NCBI GenBank assembly: GCA_033961575.1 | Contig: CM066731.1 | Coordinates: 135,153,001-135,217,000, forward strand | DNA from: Aselliscus stoliczkanus | Taxonomy: Eukaryota; Chordata; Mammalia; Chiroptera; Hipposideridae | Direction of reading: 5' to 3' | DNA length: 64,000 nt | Shown here: positions 22,340 to 32,160 of the stretch, piece by piece | Position numbering within the stretch: position 1 is the stretch's first letter | Layout of the letters: each line of letters opens with the position of its first letter | Translations under genes and position numbers: made by a program | Notes under the pieces: model-generated | Database searches by the model: none | Seen by the model: only the letters and a program-made list of their open reading frames with translations | What the model was told of the DNA's origin: nothing

Positions 22340-22940
22340 TTATTTTATTCTTTAGATTCCACATACAGGTAAAATCATATTGCATCTGTCTTTCTCTTTC
22401 TGACACTCTATTTAGCACAGTACCCTCCAGGTCCATCCATGCCATCACAGATGCAAGAACCCATTCCCTTCATGGCCAAACAATATTCCATTGTATTTAT
22501 GTGCCACGTCCTCTTTATCCATTCATCCATTGATGGATACCCAGGTAGCCTCCACATCTTAGCCATTGTAAACAATGCTGCAATGAACATGTGGATGCAC
22601 ATATTCCCTCAAACCCACTTTGGGTTTCTTTAGATAAACACCCATAAGTGGGATTACTGGGTCCTTCTTTGTCTCTTGTTATAGCCTTTGTTTTAAAGTC
22701 TATTTTGTCTAGTCTAAGTATTACTACCCCAGCTTTTATTGTTTTTTTCTTTTCCATTTCCATGAAATATCTTTTTCCATCCCTTTACTTTCCATTGCTG
22801 TGTGTCTCAATCTGAAGTGAGTCTCTTGTAGGCAGCATATGTAAGGAGTTTCTTTTCTTATTCATTCAGCCCTCCCATGTCTTTTGATTGAAGCATTTAA
22901 TCCATTTACTTTGAAAGTAATTGTTGATAGATATGTAGTT
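22340..22940 (-). pseudogene. LINE-1 ORF2 remnant: endonuclease start fused to C-terminus
   Basis: ORF2 normally encodes a protein with an N-terminal APE-like endonuclease, a central reverse transcriptase and a Cys-rich C-terminus. Here the minus-strand frame beginning at 22763 reads AGVVILRLDKIDF...RDKEG, matching the early endonuclease region. Within a few residues, at about 22662, the sequence becomes the C-terminal 'plus-end' region (W..INTMEYCLAMKGMGSC lies further on, in the overlapping frame from 22602). Roughly 3 kb of ORF2 must be missing, so no activity is possible. Confidence 0.85.
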
Positions 22941-22989
22941 ATTGCCATATTATTATTCATAATTTTGCTCTCTTTTTTTCTTTGTTCTG

Positions 22990-23575
22990 TCTTAAAAAAG
23001 GCCCTCTAACATTGTAATACTGGTTTGGTGCTGATGAACTCCGTTAGCTTTTTCTTGTCTGGGAAACTCTGTATCTGTCCTTTGATTTTAAATGATAGCC
23101 TTTTTTAGGTAGAGTACCCTTAGTTGTAGGACTTTGCTTCTCATCACTTTGAATATTTCATGCCAATCCCTTCAGGCCTGCAGAGTTTCTGTTGAGAAAT
23201 CAGCTGACAATCTTACAGGAGCTCTCTTATAAGTTACTAATTGCCTTTCATTTACTGCTTTTAGGATTCTCTGTTTGTCTTTAAACTTTGCCATGTTCAT
23301 TGTAATTTGTCTTGGTGTGGGCCTGTTTGGGTCCAGCTTGTTTGGGACTCTCTGTGCTTCCTGGGCTTGAATGTCTATTTCCTTTGCCAGGTTAAGAAAG
23401 TTTCTAGTCATTGTTTCTTCAAATAGGTTCTATGTCCCTTGCTCCCCCTCTTCTCCTTCTGGTACCCCTGTGATGTGAATGTTGTTATACTTGCTGTTGT
23501 CCCAGAGTTCTCTTAAACTATCCTGATTCTTATAAATTTTTTTGCTGTTCTGATTGGGAGTTTTCCCAGTTGTTC
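22990..23575 (-). pseudogene. LINE-1 ORF1 remnant (RNA-binding protein C-terminal part)
   Basis: ORF1p is the trimeric RNA chaperone of LINE-1. The minus-strand frame 23411-23172 contains NLAKEIDIQAQEAQRVPNKL, then TPRQITMNMAKFKDKQRIL and RLSADFSTETLQA. This is the conserved RRM to C-terminal domain order, including the usual RLSADFS...ETLQA motif. Upstream the frame is broken by stops, and the coiled-coil N-terminus is missing because of 5' truncation. Downstream the remainder of the C-terminal domain is frameshifted. Clearly defective. Confidence 0.87.
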
Positions 23576-23585
23576 TTTAATAAAT

Positions 23586-23953
23586 TAGTGAATTTTGCAT
23601 TATCGTACGTGTCCCATGGCCAAATATTTTTCTCAAAAGCTTGATACATTGTTTATATAAATCAAATATACTCTCAGAAATATAGAACTAACCTAAATAT
23701 TATTCAATATCACATGATCGAGTATAATTTTTGTTAAATAAAATCTAGTTTAAGTTTGTTAGTTTAATTAAAACAGGTACATATTTAGACTTATTAGCAT
23801 TGAATAGAATACTTTTATTCTACTTAAGTTTACTAAAAGTTAAATAAAGTCATGTTATCTGTTACAGAATTTATCACAAAGAAAGATAACGTAATTGCCA
23901 TTAGTTGTTTAATGTCTTAGGAAACTTTCATGAGTGATTTAAACATAATTGTT
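23586..23953. other. No recognisable feature
   Basis: AT-rich DNA ending in the left target duplication of the next SINE (23941-23953). Confidence 0.45.
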
Positions 23954-24094
23954 GGGCTGGCCGAGTGGCGCAGTGGTTAAGCGCTGGCTTAGGAAGCCAA
24001 TGGCCCTGGTTCAGGTCCCACAGATGAGGGCCAGTGACACTGCCCTCAAAAAAAATAAAAAAATAAATAAAAAATAAATAGAAAAATAAAAAAT
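23954..24094 (+). mobile_element. Short Rhin-type SINE
   Basis: Head GGGCTGGCCGAGTGGCGCAG, hairpin, B box 'ggttcaggtcc', 'gccagtgacactgccctc' and a 48-nt A/T-rich tail of AAATA and AAAAT units. An exact 13-bp target duplication AAACATAATTGTT at 23941-23953 and 24095-24107. Confidence 0.93.
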
Positions 24095-24315
24095 AAACAT
24101 AATTGTTGAGAACAAGTAAATAGAAGTAAGATAAAAGTTATAAATAAAATTTTCTATGTATATCTGGTTTATTTTCTAGATTGGAAGTTTTTGAAGGCAG
24201 GGATATATATAATCTTAAACAAATCCTTGGTTACTGTTCACTTCTATCCTTTTTTCAAAAAATTTCTAGATCATATTTGTCAATTATTATCAGTTTATTT
24301 AATCTCCTTTATTTT

Positions 24316-24506
24316 CATTTTATTTTTTAATTAAATTTATTGGGATGGCATTGGTTAATAAAGTTATATAGGTTTCAAGTGTACATTTCTATAATACATC
24401 ATCTATATATTGCTTTGTGTGTTCACCACCCAGAGTGAATTCTCCTTCCATCACCATATATTTGACCTTCTTTACCCTCTTCTACCACTTGGATTTCCTG
24501 AAGTCT
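24316..24506 (-). mobile_element. Truncated LINE-1 3' end (laurasiatherian-type)
   Basis: Antisense 3' end: 'aaatttattgggatggcatt', 'ataggtttcaagtgtacatt', 'tataatacatcatctatata', 'gttcaccacccagagtgaat'. The same segment appears at 36141 and 40220. The 11-bp duplication TCCTTTATTTT at 24305-24315 and 24951-24961 brackets this L1 and the SINE beside it, suggesting that the SINE entered close to the L1's 5' border. Confidence 0.75.
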
Positions 24507-24943
24507 TTTATTTATTTATTTATTTATTTATTTAAAATTTTATTGGGGAATTGGGGGAGGGGAACAGTGTTGGAGAATTGGGGAAGGGGGTCAGACAAGT
24601 TGCTGTCTTTTTGTTCTTCAATCTAATTGTGGAGGACGTCGCTTCTCTGTCCCATGTTGGTATTATCATTGCACTCTTTCTGGGTGAAGTAGTTGCTTGC
24701 CGGCCATTGGATGGCTGCCGATGGCAGCCCGCGAAAGCTCATGCCAGCTCCTGACCAGCCCCACTGCAGCCTACGCTGTCGCTGGTGACTCACAGCAGCC
24801 TAGCTCCAGGTTGAGCTATTTGTTCACCATCTTAGTTGTAGAGGGCAGTGTCACTGGTCCTCATGTGGGATCTGAACCGGGGACCTACTACTCAGAGCTG
24901 GCTTCCCAAGCCAACTCTTAACCAATGTGACACTTGGCCAGCC
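24507..24943 (-). mobile_element. Long composite SINE, variant head
   Basis: Complete minus-strand long SINE: head with the extra 'ctctgagtagtagg' segment, GC-rich spacer, VES-like end and antisense (TTTA)n tail at 24506-24534. AATAAA appears as CAATAAAATTTT. Target duplication CCTGAAGTC at 24497-24505 and 24944-24952. Confidence 0.9.
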
Positions 24944-25170
24944 CCTGAAGTCCTTTATTTTGAAATATGTAGTTCATTGACCTTTCACTGATTTTTGTGA
25001 CACTGACACTTTTGAAGAATCCACCTTCATTGTGTGATTGTATCTGATTTTTTGCATGAGCAAATATGTTGTCCTTGTACTTAATAATTGACTGTAATTT
25101 CATTAAAGAGAAATAAGGGCTTTTTGAAAAAAATGAAAGTATAGTTAACCTTTAATATTAAAAGTTTACA

Positions 25171-25303
25171 GGGGCTGGCCGAGTGGCTCAGTTGGTTAAG
25201 AGCTCGCTCAAGAGTGTGAGCTGAGCTCTGAGCAACAGCAGTTCCGATGCCCAGCCTGAGCTGAGCAGCCGCTGAGCTGCCAACAGGTAGCAGGATGGCT
25301 CAG
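25171..25303 (+). mobile_element. Head-only SINE with extended variable region
   Basis: Starts GGGGCTGGCCGAGTGGCTCA, with 'gagctctgagcaacagcag' where a tRNA variable arm would lie, and ends after 'gccaacaggtagcaggatgg'+'ctcag'. It corresponds to the head and the first bases of the first internal unit of the element at 9414. There is almost no A tail and the target duplication is unclear. Confidence 0.78.
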
Positions 25304-25804
25304 AAGTTTTGAAACATGAATATAGATTTATACTACAGTTTAAATAAGAAATATCATAGAATTACTAACTTGTATGTTATGACAGGAGAGAGACAAGAAA
25401 GACCAAGTCATCATTGAGAGTTAAAGGGAAGAATATCAGAAAATAAGGGAAAAGTTCACAAAATCCTGTTCTTCCCATTTTTACTTGGGACTAGCTTGGA
25501 GAATTACCACAGCCCATAAGTTAGAATAAGGTTACCATATTTTTTCTTTCATATTTGTAGACCAGAACTGTGAGATTTACCTCTGAACATTGATCAAGGA
25601 GATTTCCACCTATTGTTCTTTCAGGAAGCAAGTTTATTTCATGGTAAACTGGTATAGTATAGAAATCAATATCAAAATATAAAATCAGGAACTGAAGTTG
25701 AATAAATGCCAGAATGGTGGGGGAAAGAATGCTAGAATCAGACAGACCTATAGATTGTGACAATAATCGTAGCAATAACAACAGCAATTAATAGAGCAAA
25801 GACT
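25304..25804. other. No recognisable feature
   Basis: AT-rich. The 88-codon minus frame (25521-25787) is not recognisable. Confidence 0.45.
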
Positions 25805-26010
25805 AATTATAACACCATGCTAACATTACTTCATGTAATCTTGAGAACAACTCAAGGTGGGTTTTGTTATACCTTTTTACCAGAAGAGGAAACTGAGGTT
25901 TACAGTGGGTAAATGAATTGCCCAGCATCACACAGGTAGTAATAAACATTCAGGATTATGTCAGTTCTGTCTGACTCCAAAAGAATCTCTTATTAGGTTA
26001 ATATTGCCTC
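25805..26010 (-). mobile_element. MIR, reverse orientation
   Basis: 'cttcatgtaatcttgagaac', 'ccagaagaggaaactgaggt', 'aattgcccagcatcacacag' and 'tcagttctgtctgactccaa' follow the complement of the MIR core. Confidence 0.8.
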
Positions 26011-26044
26011 TCTAATGCAGCCTGCTATCTAATGCTATTTTTAC

Positions 26045-26155
26045 ATCTTTGAGCCACAATTTTCTTGTTTTTATAACATAAATAACAATCTTCACAGAGT
26101 AAAAGAAGAGTGTGCAAAATGACTGGCTCATAATAGCTAAAAAATGTCACTCCTT
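26045..26155 (+). mobile_element. MIR 3' part, plus orientation
   Basis: 'cacaattttcttgtttttat', 'aacaatcttcacagagtaaa' and 'gactggctcataatagctaa' match the MIR end. It faces the preceding MIR fragment. Confidence 0.55.
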
Positions 26156-27503
26156 TCAAGTTATAACATGACTTCCTATTGTTAGTATATTGCTAGATAA
26201 TTTTAACAAATAACTATAATTCATGTCTTAGATATCAGAAATAATAGTCTGAAAAATTCCCAGCATGAAGTCTCTATAACTTCATTTATCAGTGGAAAGA
26301 AGAGGAATGTGTATTCCGAACTTGGTATTACCTAATTTTACCCTGTCCTCTTTTTGCTGCTACAACCTCAGGATAACAATTTGACCTTCCCCTTGAACTT
26401 CATTTTTTTTTTTTGTCATGTATTTTTAGGCTTCTGAATTAACAGGAAAATAATGAGTACCATTTCTCTTCTCCACAGCCCTCATTTTGTTCACATTTCC
26501 TCTTCTGCCACCCACCTCCCTAAGCAACAAAGCAAACAAAGGAAAACCTTCTATTTTCAAAAAATTAAAATAAAACAATAAGATAAAAATTAAGGAATAA
26601 ATGAGGATTGTCCTTTTGGATGCTTATGTAAGAAGAACAACAAAGTCATCTTTCACTGAAATCCTTACATTTATTCACCAGCTGCTTGCCTTTCTAGGAA
26701 CCCTCTGTGTGAAGCTTGCCCCAAAGGCCTCACAGGTAAGGGAGGGCATGAACAACAATAGACCTTTGGTTTTAAGCCTCTTTCCATTACATATTTCTTT
26801 ATCTTACCTTTATTTTTTTCTTTTCTTTATGTGAAACCATGTCAGGATAAAATCATTTCACATGTTCAAAGGAAACAACACTGCTCATTCTAATTAAACA
26901 TCTCTCAGAAGTTACTACCAAGGAAACTCCAAACCAGACAAAACCTTAATATGATTTTTCAAATCATGGTTTCAATATGTTAGCAATTATTTGTTTATCA
27001 TAATTCCTAAAAATTTGCTTGAAAAATATTTGGTTTAACTCAAGAAATCTGTGTTGTAACTTTTTTAAAAAGAAAGAAATACCAGTTAAGCCTGTTAAAT
27101 AAAGTACCAGTTCTGAACTAAATCATTAATCAAAAGTGCTCAGCAGATTCAGTTTGTAAAGCACAGTTATTGGGGCTCGGGGACATGGCCAGGGCATCTG
27201 GAGCCATCACAAAAAAGCTTCTGCAATCTATGCTCAAATTACAGCAATATTTGTTAATATCCTGGAGAACTCTTTTCTTTGACCCTTGTATACTCTTAAA
27301 AACCTTTAGCTATTTCAAATCAAAGTTGGCAAAAAGAAGTCAGGAAAATAACAAGGCCTTGGTTGCTGTTTTACAATAGGATAGTGGCGCAGATATTTTA
27401 GATGGAACCAAAATTTTTTTTCCGTTATAAGAATAATAAAATCCAAAAGCCACATGATCAATGAAAGAGGTTTCCGATCAGGAACTTTAAAAAAACAACT
27501 GTG
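26156..27503. other. No recognisable gene or repeat
   Basis: AT-rich, with a T run at 26402-26415. The frames at 26601-26834 and 27170-27379 show no family features. Confidence 0.45.
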
Positions 27504-27689
27504 GGGGATGACCGGTTAGCTCAGTTGGTTAGAGTGCAGTGCTCACAACATCAAGGTTGCCGGTTCAATTCCCACATGAGCCGCTGAGCTGTGCCCTCAA
27601 CTAGATTGAAAACAACTACTAGACTTGGAGCTGATGGGTCCTGGAAAAACACACTGTTCCCCAATTAAAAAACAAAACAAAACAAAACA
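27504..27689 (+). mobile_element. VES-like bat SINE
   Basis: The head GGTTAGCTCAGTTGGTTAGA and B box 'ggttcaattccc' closely follow tRNA-Ile. The body 'ctcaactagattgaaaacaa' then 'gacttggagctgatgggtcc' and 'acactgttccccaatt' match the VES type as I remember it. The tail is (CAAAA)n. An almost exact 13-bp target duplication (AAAAACAACTGTG) lies at 27491-27503 and 27690-27702. Confidence 0.85.
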
Positions 27690-27702
27690 AAAACCAACTG
27701 TG

Positions 27703-28004
27703 ATGAATTCATCATTTTAACACACTGTATTTTTCACCCCCCACAATATTTCTACTTCATATCTAATTTGCATCTTACCCATCACTCCAGCTATTAGGAG
27801 AGGGTTTCCTCTGGGAACCACTATATAATTATGTTATGAAATGAGTACCCTGTCTGAAGTCAGATCACATCTTAATCACATCTGACGTAGGCAGGTAAAC
27901 CTCTGATTACACTTATGTATCCCACTTGCAAGAACAAGCTTCTACATCACCCTGGCTGCCATTAGACAGGCTAGTGTGTCTGAGTGGACTAATACTGGTG
28001 ACAA
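27703..28004. other. No recognisable feature
   Basis: Nothing identifiable in about 300 bp. Confidence 0.4.
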
Positions 28005-28230
28005 CTGCTATTTAATGACACATAATAGGTTTATGTGTCAGGCTCTGTGCTAGGTGGTTTATAAACATTTCTATTAGCCTTAAACATTTTAGTATTATTT
28101 TTCTAGTAAATATGTAAGAAAAGTAAAACTTGGGAGGGTTAAATAGTTTACAAAGAATACAAAGCTATTAAATGGCAATCCTAGGGTTGAAATACAAATC
28201 TCATCCCAAAATCTAGGATGTTTTTTCTAC
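28005..28230 (-). mobile_element. MIR, reverse orientation
   Basis: 'gtgtcaggctctgtgctagg', 'aaacttgggagggttaaata' and 'gctattaaatggcaatccta' follow the antisense MIR order, diverged. Confidence 0.65.
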
Positions 28231-29464
28231 ACCTTAGTGTAGTATCACAGGGGTGATTAATAGAATGAAAGAATCACTGGGGGTGCAACAGGTGGAAATA
28301 GCCTTATTTCATGCTCCGAATATTGTGGCATTCATTTTTGGTACATGGTTACAGGACAGTCATTTCTTTTATTATTATTAACTCATAATATTACTATTAG
28401 GTTTCTGGCTGTGACTAACAGGGCAGCATGTTTGGGGAAAAATAGTTCATTGAGTTTCAATGTGTTTGAGTCTATTGCACTTGTGAGACTTGTAGGTTAT
28501 CCAACTTACCTTGCTTTAATTCAGTGGCAAGGAAATCTTCAAGTAAGGAACAGCCAGGTGCACCGATGAGAAGAGTGCCCTGTGATTGTCCTCTGGGTAA
28601 ACACAGAAGCCCAGTGGTGGCCTTTTTATGTCCTTTGAGTATCAGAGTGAATCACTGCAAAGGGACAAACTTAATCATTGTCCAAAGCTGCCAGCTGGAA
28701 TCTTAACTGGAAATTCTGCAGGAAGACAATGCCTATTAATGCTTTCAGTTGTTTATAGGTCTATAAAAATTGCTGGACCATTCATTCTTAAAAGATTATT
28801 ATTGTAACTGTGTTGTTTTAGTTGTGTGGATGTACGTTTCCTATTTCTTGTGATTTATAGCTCTACATCCTTATGAATGGTAGGCGTTTTCCACAGGCAA
28901 CTATTCAATGGAAGGAAAGGATTAGAAGATTGCTGATCCCATATACTATACAGTAGCTTTTAGCTGTGTTATTAAGAATTCCTTTTTATTCTTTTTGTGA
29001 TTATTTTACTCACCTGCTTCTATATTGTTGTGTAATAGACTAATGTTTGCCCAGTTGTATTTGGCATCATACAAAACACTTTTCTTGATGACAGAGAGTG
29101 ATTCGTTTATAACAAAAAGAGAAAATGCACAAAGTATGCATATGTAAAGTTATCATATGTTTATAAATTATCAAAATTTTGAAATAGATATCTGGCTTTT
29201 AAAATTGTGAATAAGACACATCTGGATATTTGCTTTTGACTTCTTTTATGATTTATGTTGAAAATAGATTTTTAATAGGATTTCTTTTGGTGGTAATAAA
29301 ATGTAAAATAGAGTTATATTTCCTTGAATTGCCAATAGGTAGAGTACAGAATCTACAGTTTCATAAGTTGTCCTGAAGCACTGGATTAAACACAAGTGTA
29401 CAAACAGGTTTTATTATAAATATATTAGAGCATATATACAGACAGATTTTTAACCTAAATTTTA

Positions 29465-29496
<32 letters not shown>

Positions 29497-30699
29497 CAGC
29501 TACATACAGTTTTTAAATGTTAAAGCCTTTTCAACTCTATGAATGACCAATTTTATCCTATTTAAAATAAATTTTTGACCATTTGTATTAAAAGAAATTA
29601 ACTTTTCCAATTTAAATGTTTTTTTCCTCTTCATTCACCATAGCAAATAAATATCCTGTCATCAACTTTTCATATTGAATTACAACATGATTTCTTTAAC
29701 AAGTTCATATGAAGGTCATTGATGTTTAGCTTTCCAAGTATTTCAGTGTCATTGGGTGTTGTGCATTGTAACAAAAGTTTAATATGTGATAATGAAATTT
29801 TGTCTAAAATTACACACAATTTTACACAGCAGAAAATATACATTATATTAAACACAGTGGCTCAATGTTTTTCATATTTTATTTTGTATGTTGAATGTAA
29901 AATATCACATTTAGATGATATTCTTAAAATGTTCCCTTAAAACAGAAAACCTAGAGAGTACACATGATATAAAATATTCAAAATGAAAATAGTCTCTGAA
30001 TGACTTTTGAATAAGTGACGGCCCTAGTAGCAGAATGTCTGTGTGGTTCGTAAAACATGAACACTTCAACAACATCCTGAGGTGGTAAATGAGCTCAACT
30101 ATCCTGAACTTGACCCTGAGGGATTTAAAACATTTGGTCTTTACATTTTCTGGATCACAGACTCCTTTAAGTTTCTCACAATGCCGTTCCCATATATAGA
30201 TGTCATGTAATGTACAGTGGCAAAGATTTCCAGATCACCTGAAGCTCTTGGATCATCAGGATGAATACTTATGTGACTGAATAGGGGAACAGACATTTTC
30301 TTGGAGTACTTCCCACTTTGGTATCTATATATTATATATGGGGACAGCTATGCTATATTATACCATGGTAGTCTCAGCTACACAGGGCAAAAGAGTCTCC
30401 TGAAAAATAGAAGCAATCTGAAAGTACTTTCTGCATCCTCCTCCAAATTTTATTTCCTATGCCAATTTTCTGGAAACATTATAGAAAAAAAATTACCTGT
30501 TTGTTTCCAGAATATGTTGCAGGCTTTCTAGATTACTTGATGATAGTGTACTTTAGTTACATCATTAGATGGGACCAAGTGAGCTTTATTTTTATCTTAA
30601 AGGAAAAAGGAATGTGAAGGTACCTGTATTACCATCAAATAACAAAATAATTTGTATCTAAATTTAAAATCATTTTGCAATGAGAAAATAAAAGCTCAA
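28231..30699. other. Long AT-rich stretch without identified gene
   Basis: Contains an AT dinucleotide tract (29465-29496). A patch at 30145-30245 ('ctggatcacagactccttta') looks like an old DNA-transposon piece but cannot be placed. Overlapping frames at 29670-29940 are chance. Confidence 0.4.
29465..29496. repeat. (AT)n microsatellite
   Basis: Alternating AT interrupted once by C. Directly read. Confidence 0.9.
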
Positions 30700-30941
30700 T
30701 TTTTTTGTATTTTAAAATTTTATTTTATTCTGGTGAGAATACAATATGAGAGTCACTCTCTTAACAAAATTTAAATGTAAAGTGTAGTATTGTTGACTAG
30801 AGGTACTGTTATATAACAGATATCTAGAGCTTATTTTCCTTGCTTAACTGAAACTTTATATTAGAAACCCATTTCTTCTTCTCCTAGCCCTTTGCAACCA
30901 CCGTTACATTCTTTGATATTATGAATTTGACTATTTTTAAA
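30700..30941 (-). mobile_element. Old LINE-1 3' UTR fragment, interrupted by SINE
   Basis: 'attctggtgagaatacaata', 'agtattgttgactagaggta' and 'agccctttgcaaccaccgtt', then 'attatgaatttgacta', match an antisense L1M 3' UTR. The long SINE at 30942 truncates it; only a few tens of bases may continue after 31412. Confidence 0.65.
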
Positions 30942-31412
30942 CTTTTTTTTTTTAAGCTTTTATTGGGGAATTGGAGGAGGGGAACAGCATTGGGGAATTG
31001 GGGAAGGGGCACAGACAAGTTGCTGTCCTTTAGTTCTTCAGTATAGTTGTGAAGGACGTGGCTTCACAGGTCCATCTTGGTATTATCATTGCCCTCTTCT
31101 TGGGTGAGGCAGATCGGTCACTGGCCTCTGGACGCCTGCTCATGGTAGCTCTTCACAGCTCACGCAGGCTGCCGGCCATTAACTCTGGCTGCCAGCCACT
31201 CACAGTACCTCATGGCAGCCCACTGCAGCCCTCTGCAGCCTACGCCGTCGCTGGCAACTCTTGGCAACCCAGCTGTAAGTTGAGCTGTTGTTCACCATCT
31301 TAGCTGTAGAGGTGTAGCATCACTGGCCCATGTGGAATCCGAACCAGGGCCTTGCTGCTCAGAGCTCACGCTCCCAAGCCAACTCCTAACCAACACGCCA
31401 CTGGGCTGGCCC
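30942..31412 (-). mobile_element. Long composite SINE, variant head, longest copy
   Basis: Minus strand: head with 'gctctgagcagcaaggccct' inserted before the B box, a long GC-rich spacer, a VES-like end and a short A tail (T run 30943-30953). The AATAAA is worn to CAATAAAAGCTT. Imperfect target duplication TTGACTATTTTTAAA versus a TTCAACTC-A(T)n-AAA stretch at 31414-31432. Confidence 0.87.
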
Positions 31413-31435
31413 ATTTCAACTCATTTTTTAAAGTT

Positions 31436-31955
31436 CAGAGTTGCAATTTAAAAAAAAAAAAAAATCAGAATAATATAAAACATTTTAGAACAATATGAAT
31501 GAAGTTATAAGACTAGTTCCATTGTTTGCAGCATTATTGTAATGTAGTCAAATGGCTCAATTTAGATGTCTTTATCACTCAGTAAATTATAGAGAGCAAA
31601 ACTTTGACAGCTACTTCCCTAAATCAGTTAGGATGATTTTGTCAATGCTAACCAAGGGCATGTGCAATATTTTTCCAGGCTTTAGAGAACTTACTCCTAT
31701 ACTTAAATAAAATATACATACATTAAAAATTACAAAAGTTTAAAATAGTAAATCTACTACTCTCTCATCATATGTATGAGAAACACCTGTAAAGTTGGGT
31801 GGATTGTTCAATTTGGAAAAAAAATAAATTAAAAAATCTGTGCATTATAAATGTGAGCTACTTTACATTTGGAATCATTTACTGATTAGAAAATTAGGTG
31901 AAAGTAGAATTTAAATATATTCAATACTTACTTTGTGAGTTATTATGAAATGCTA
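31436..31955. other. No recognisable feature
   Basis: AT-rich, with an A run at 31450-31463. Confidence 0.4.
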
Positions 31956-31959
31956 AGTG

Positions 31960-32160
31960 CATTACCTATTATATAACACAGTACTTTCTAGGTTTTCAGC
32001 TGCTTTGCATGGTTAATCTTCAGAGGATCTGTAAACTCTCTGAAATTTTAATAAAAAATATTGTGTGTCTATGTACACATACATTTTTCTGAGAAAGTCC
32101 TTAGTTTTATCAGTTTCTGAAAAGTATCTGTGACCCAGAAAAAGTTAAGAGTACTACATT
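31960..32160 (+). mobile_element. hAT-Charlie-type non-autonomous transposon relic
   Basis: 'cagaggatctgtaaactctc', 'acacatacatttttctgaga', 'tctgtgacccagaaaaagtt' and an end 'aagttaagagtactaca' resemble the MER-type hAT relics that finish in GTTAAGAACCACTG. Both termini are worn and I see no 8-bp duplication. Confidence 0.45.

Larger units (their letters stand above)
21602..23585 (-). mobile_element. LINE-1 with large internal deletion
   Basis: On the minus strand the order is: ORF1 remnant (23575 to about 22990), the inter-ORF gap and ORF2 start (about 22940-22662), an abrupt jump to the ORF2 C-terminus (22661 to about 22340), then a long 3' UTR made of related units (22310 to 21610) and an A-rich end (T run near 21600). 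The middle of ORF2, including most of the endonuclease and all the reverse transcriptase, is absent. Length is about 2.0 kb against about 6-7 kb for a complete mammalian L1. Target duplication not clear. Confidence 0.88.

Noticed and set aside
27504..27580. Possible tRNA-Ile gene
   Set aside because: The similarity to tRNA-Ile is strong, but the sequence continues into the VES-like body and A-rich tail between target duplications.
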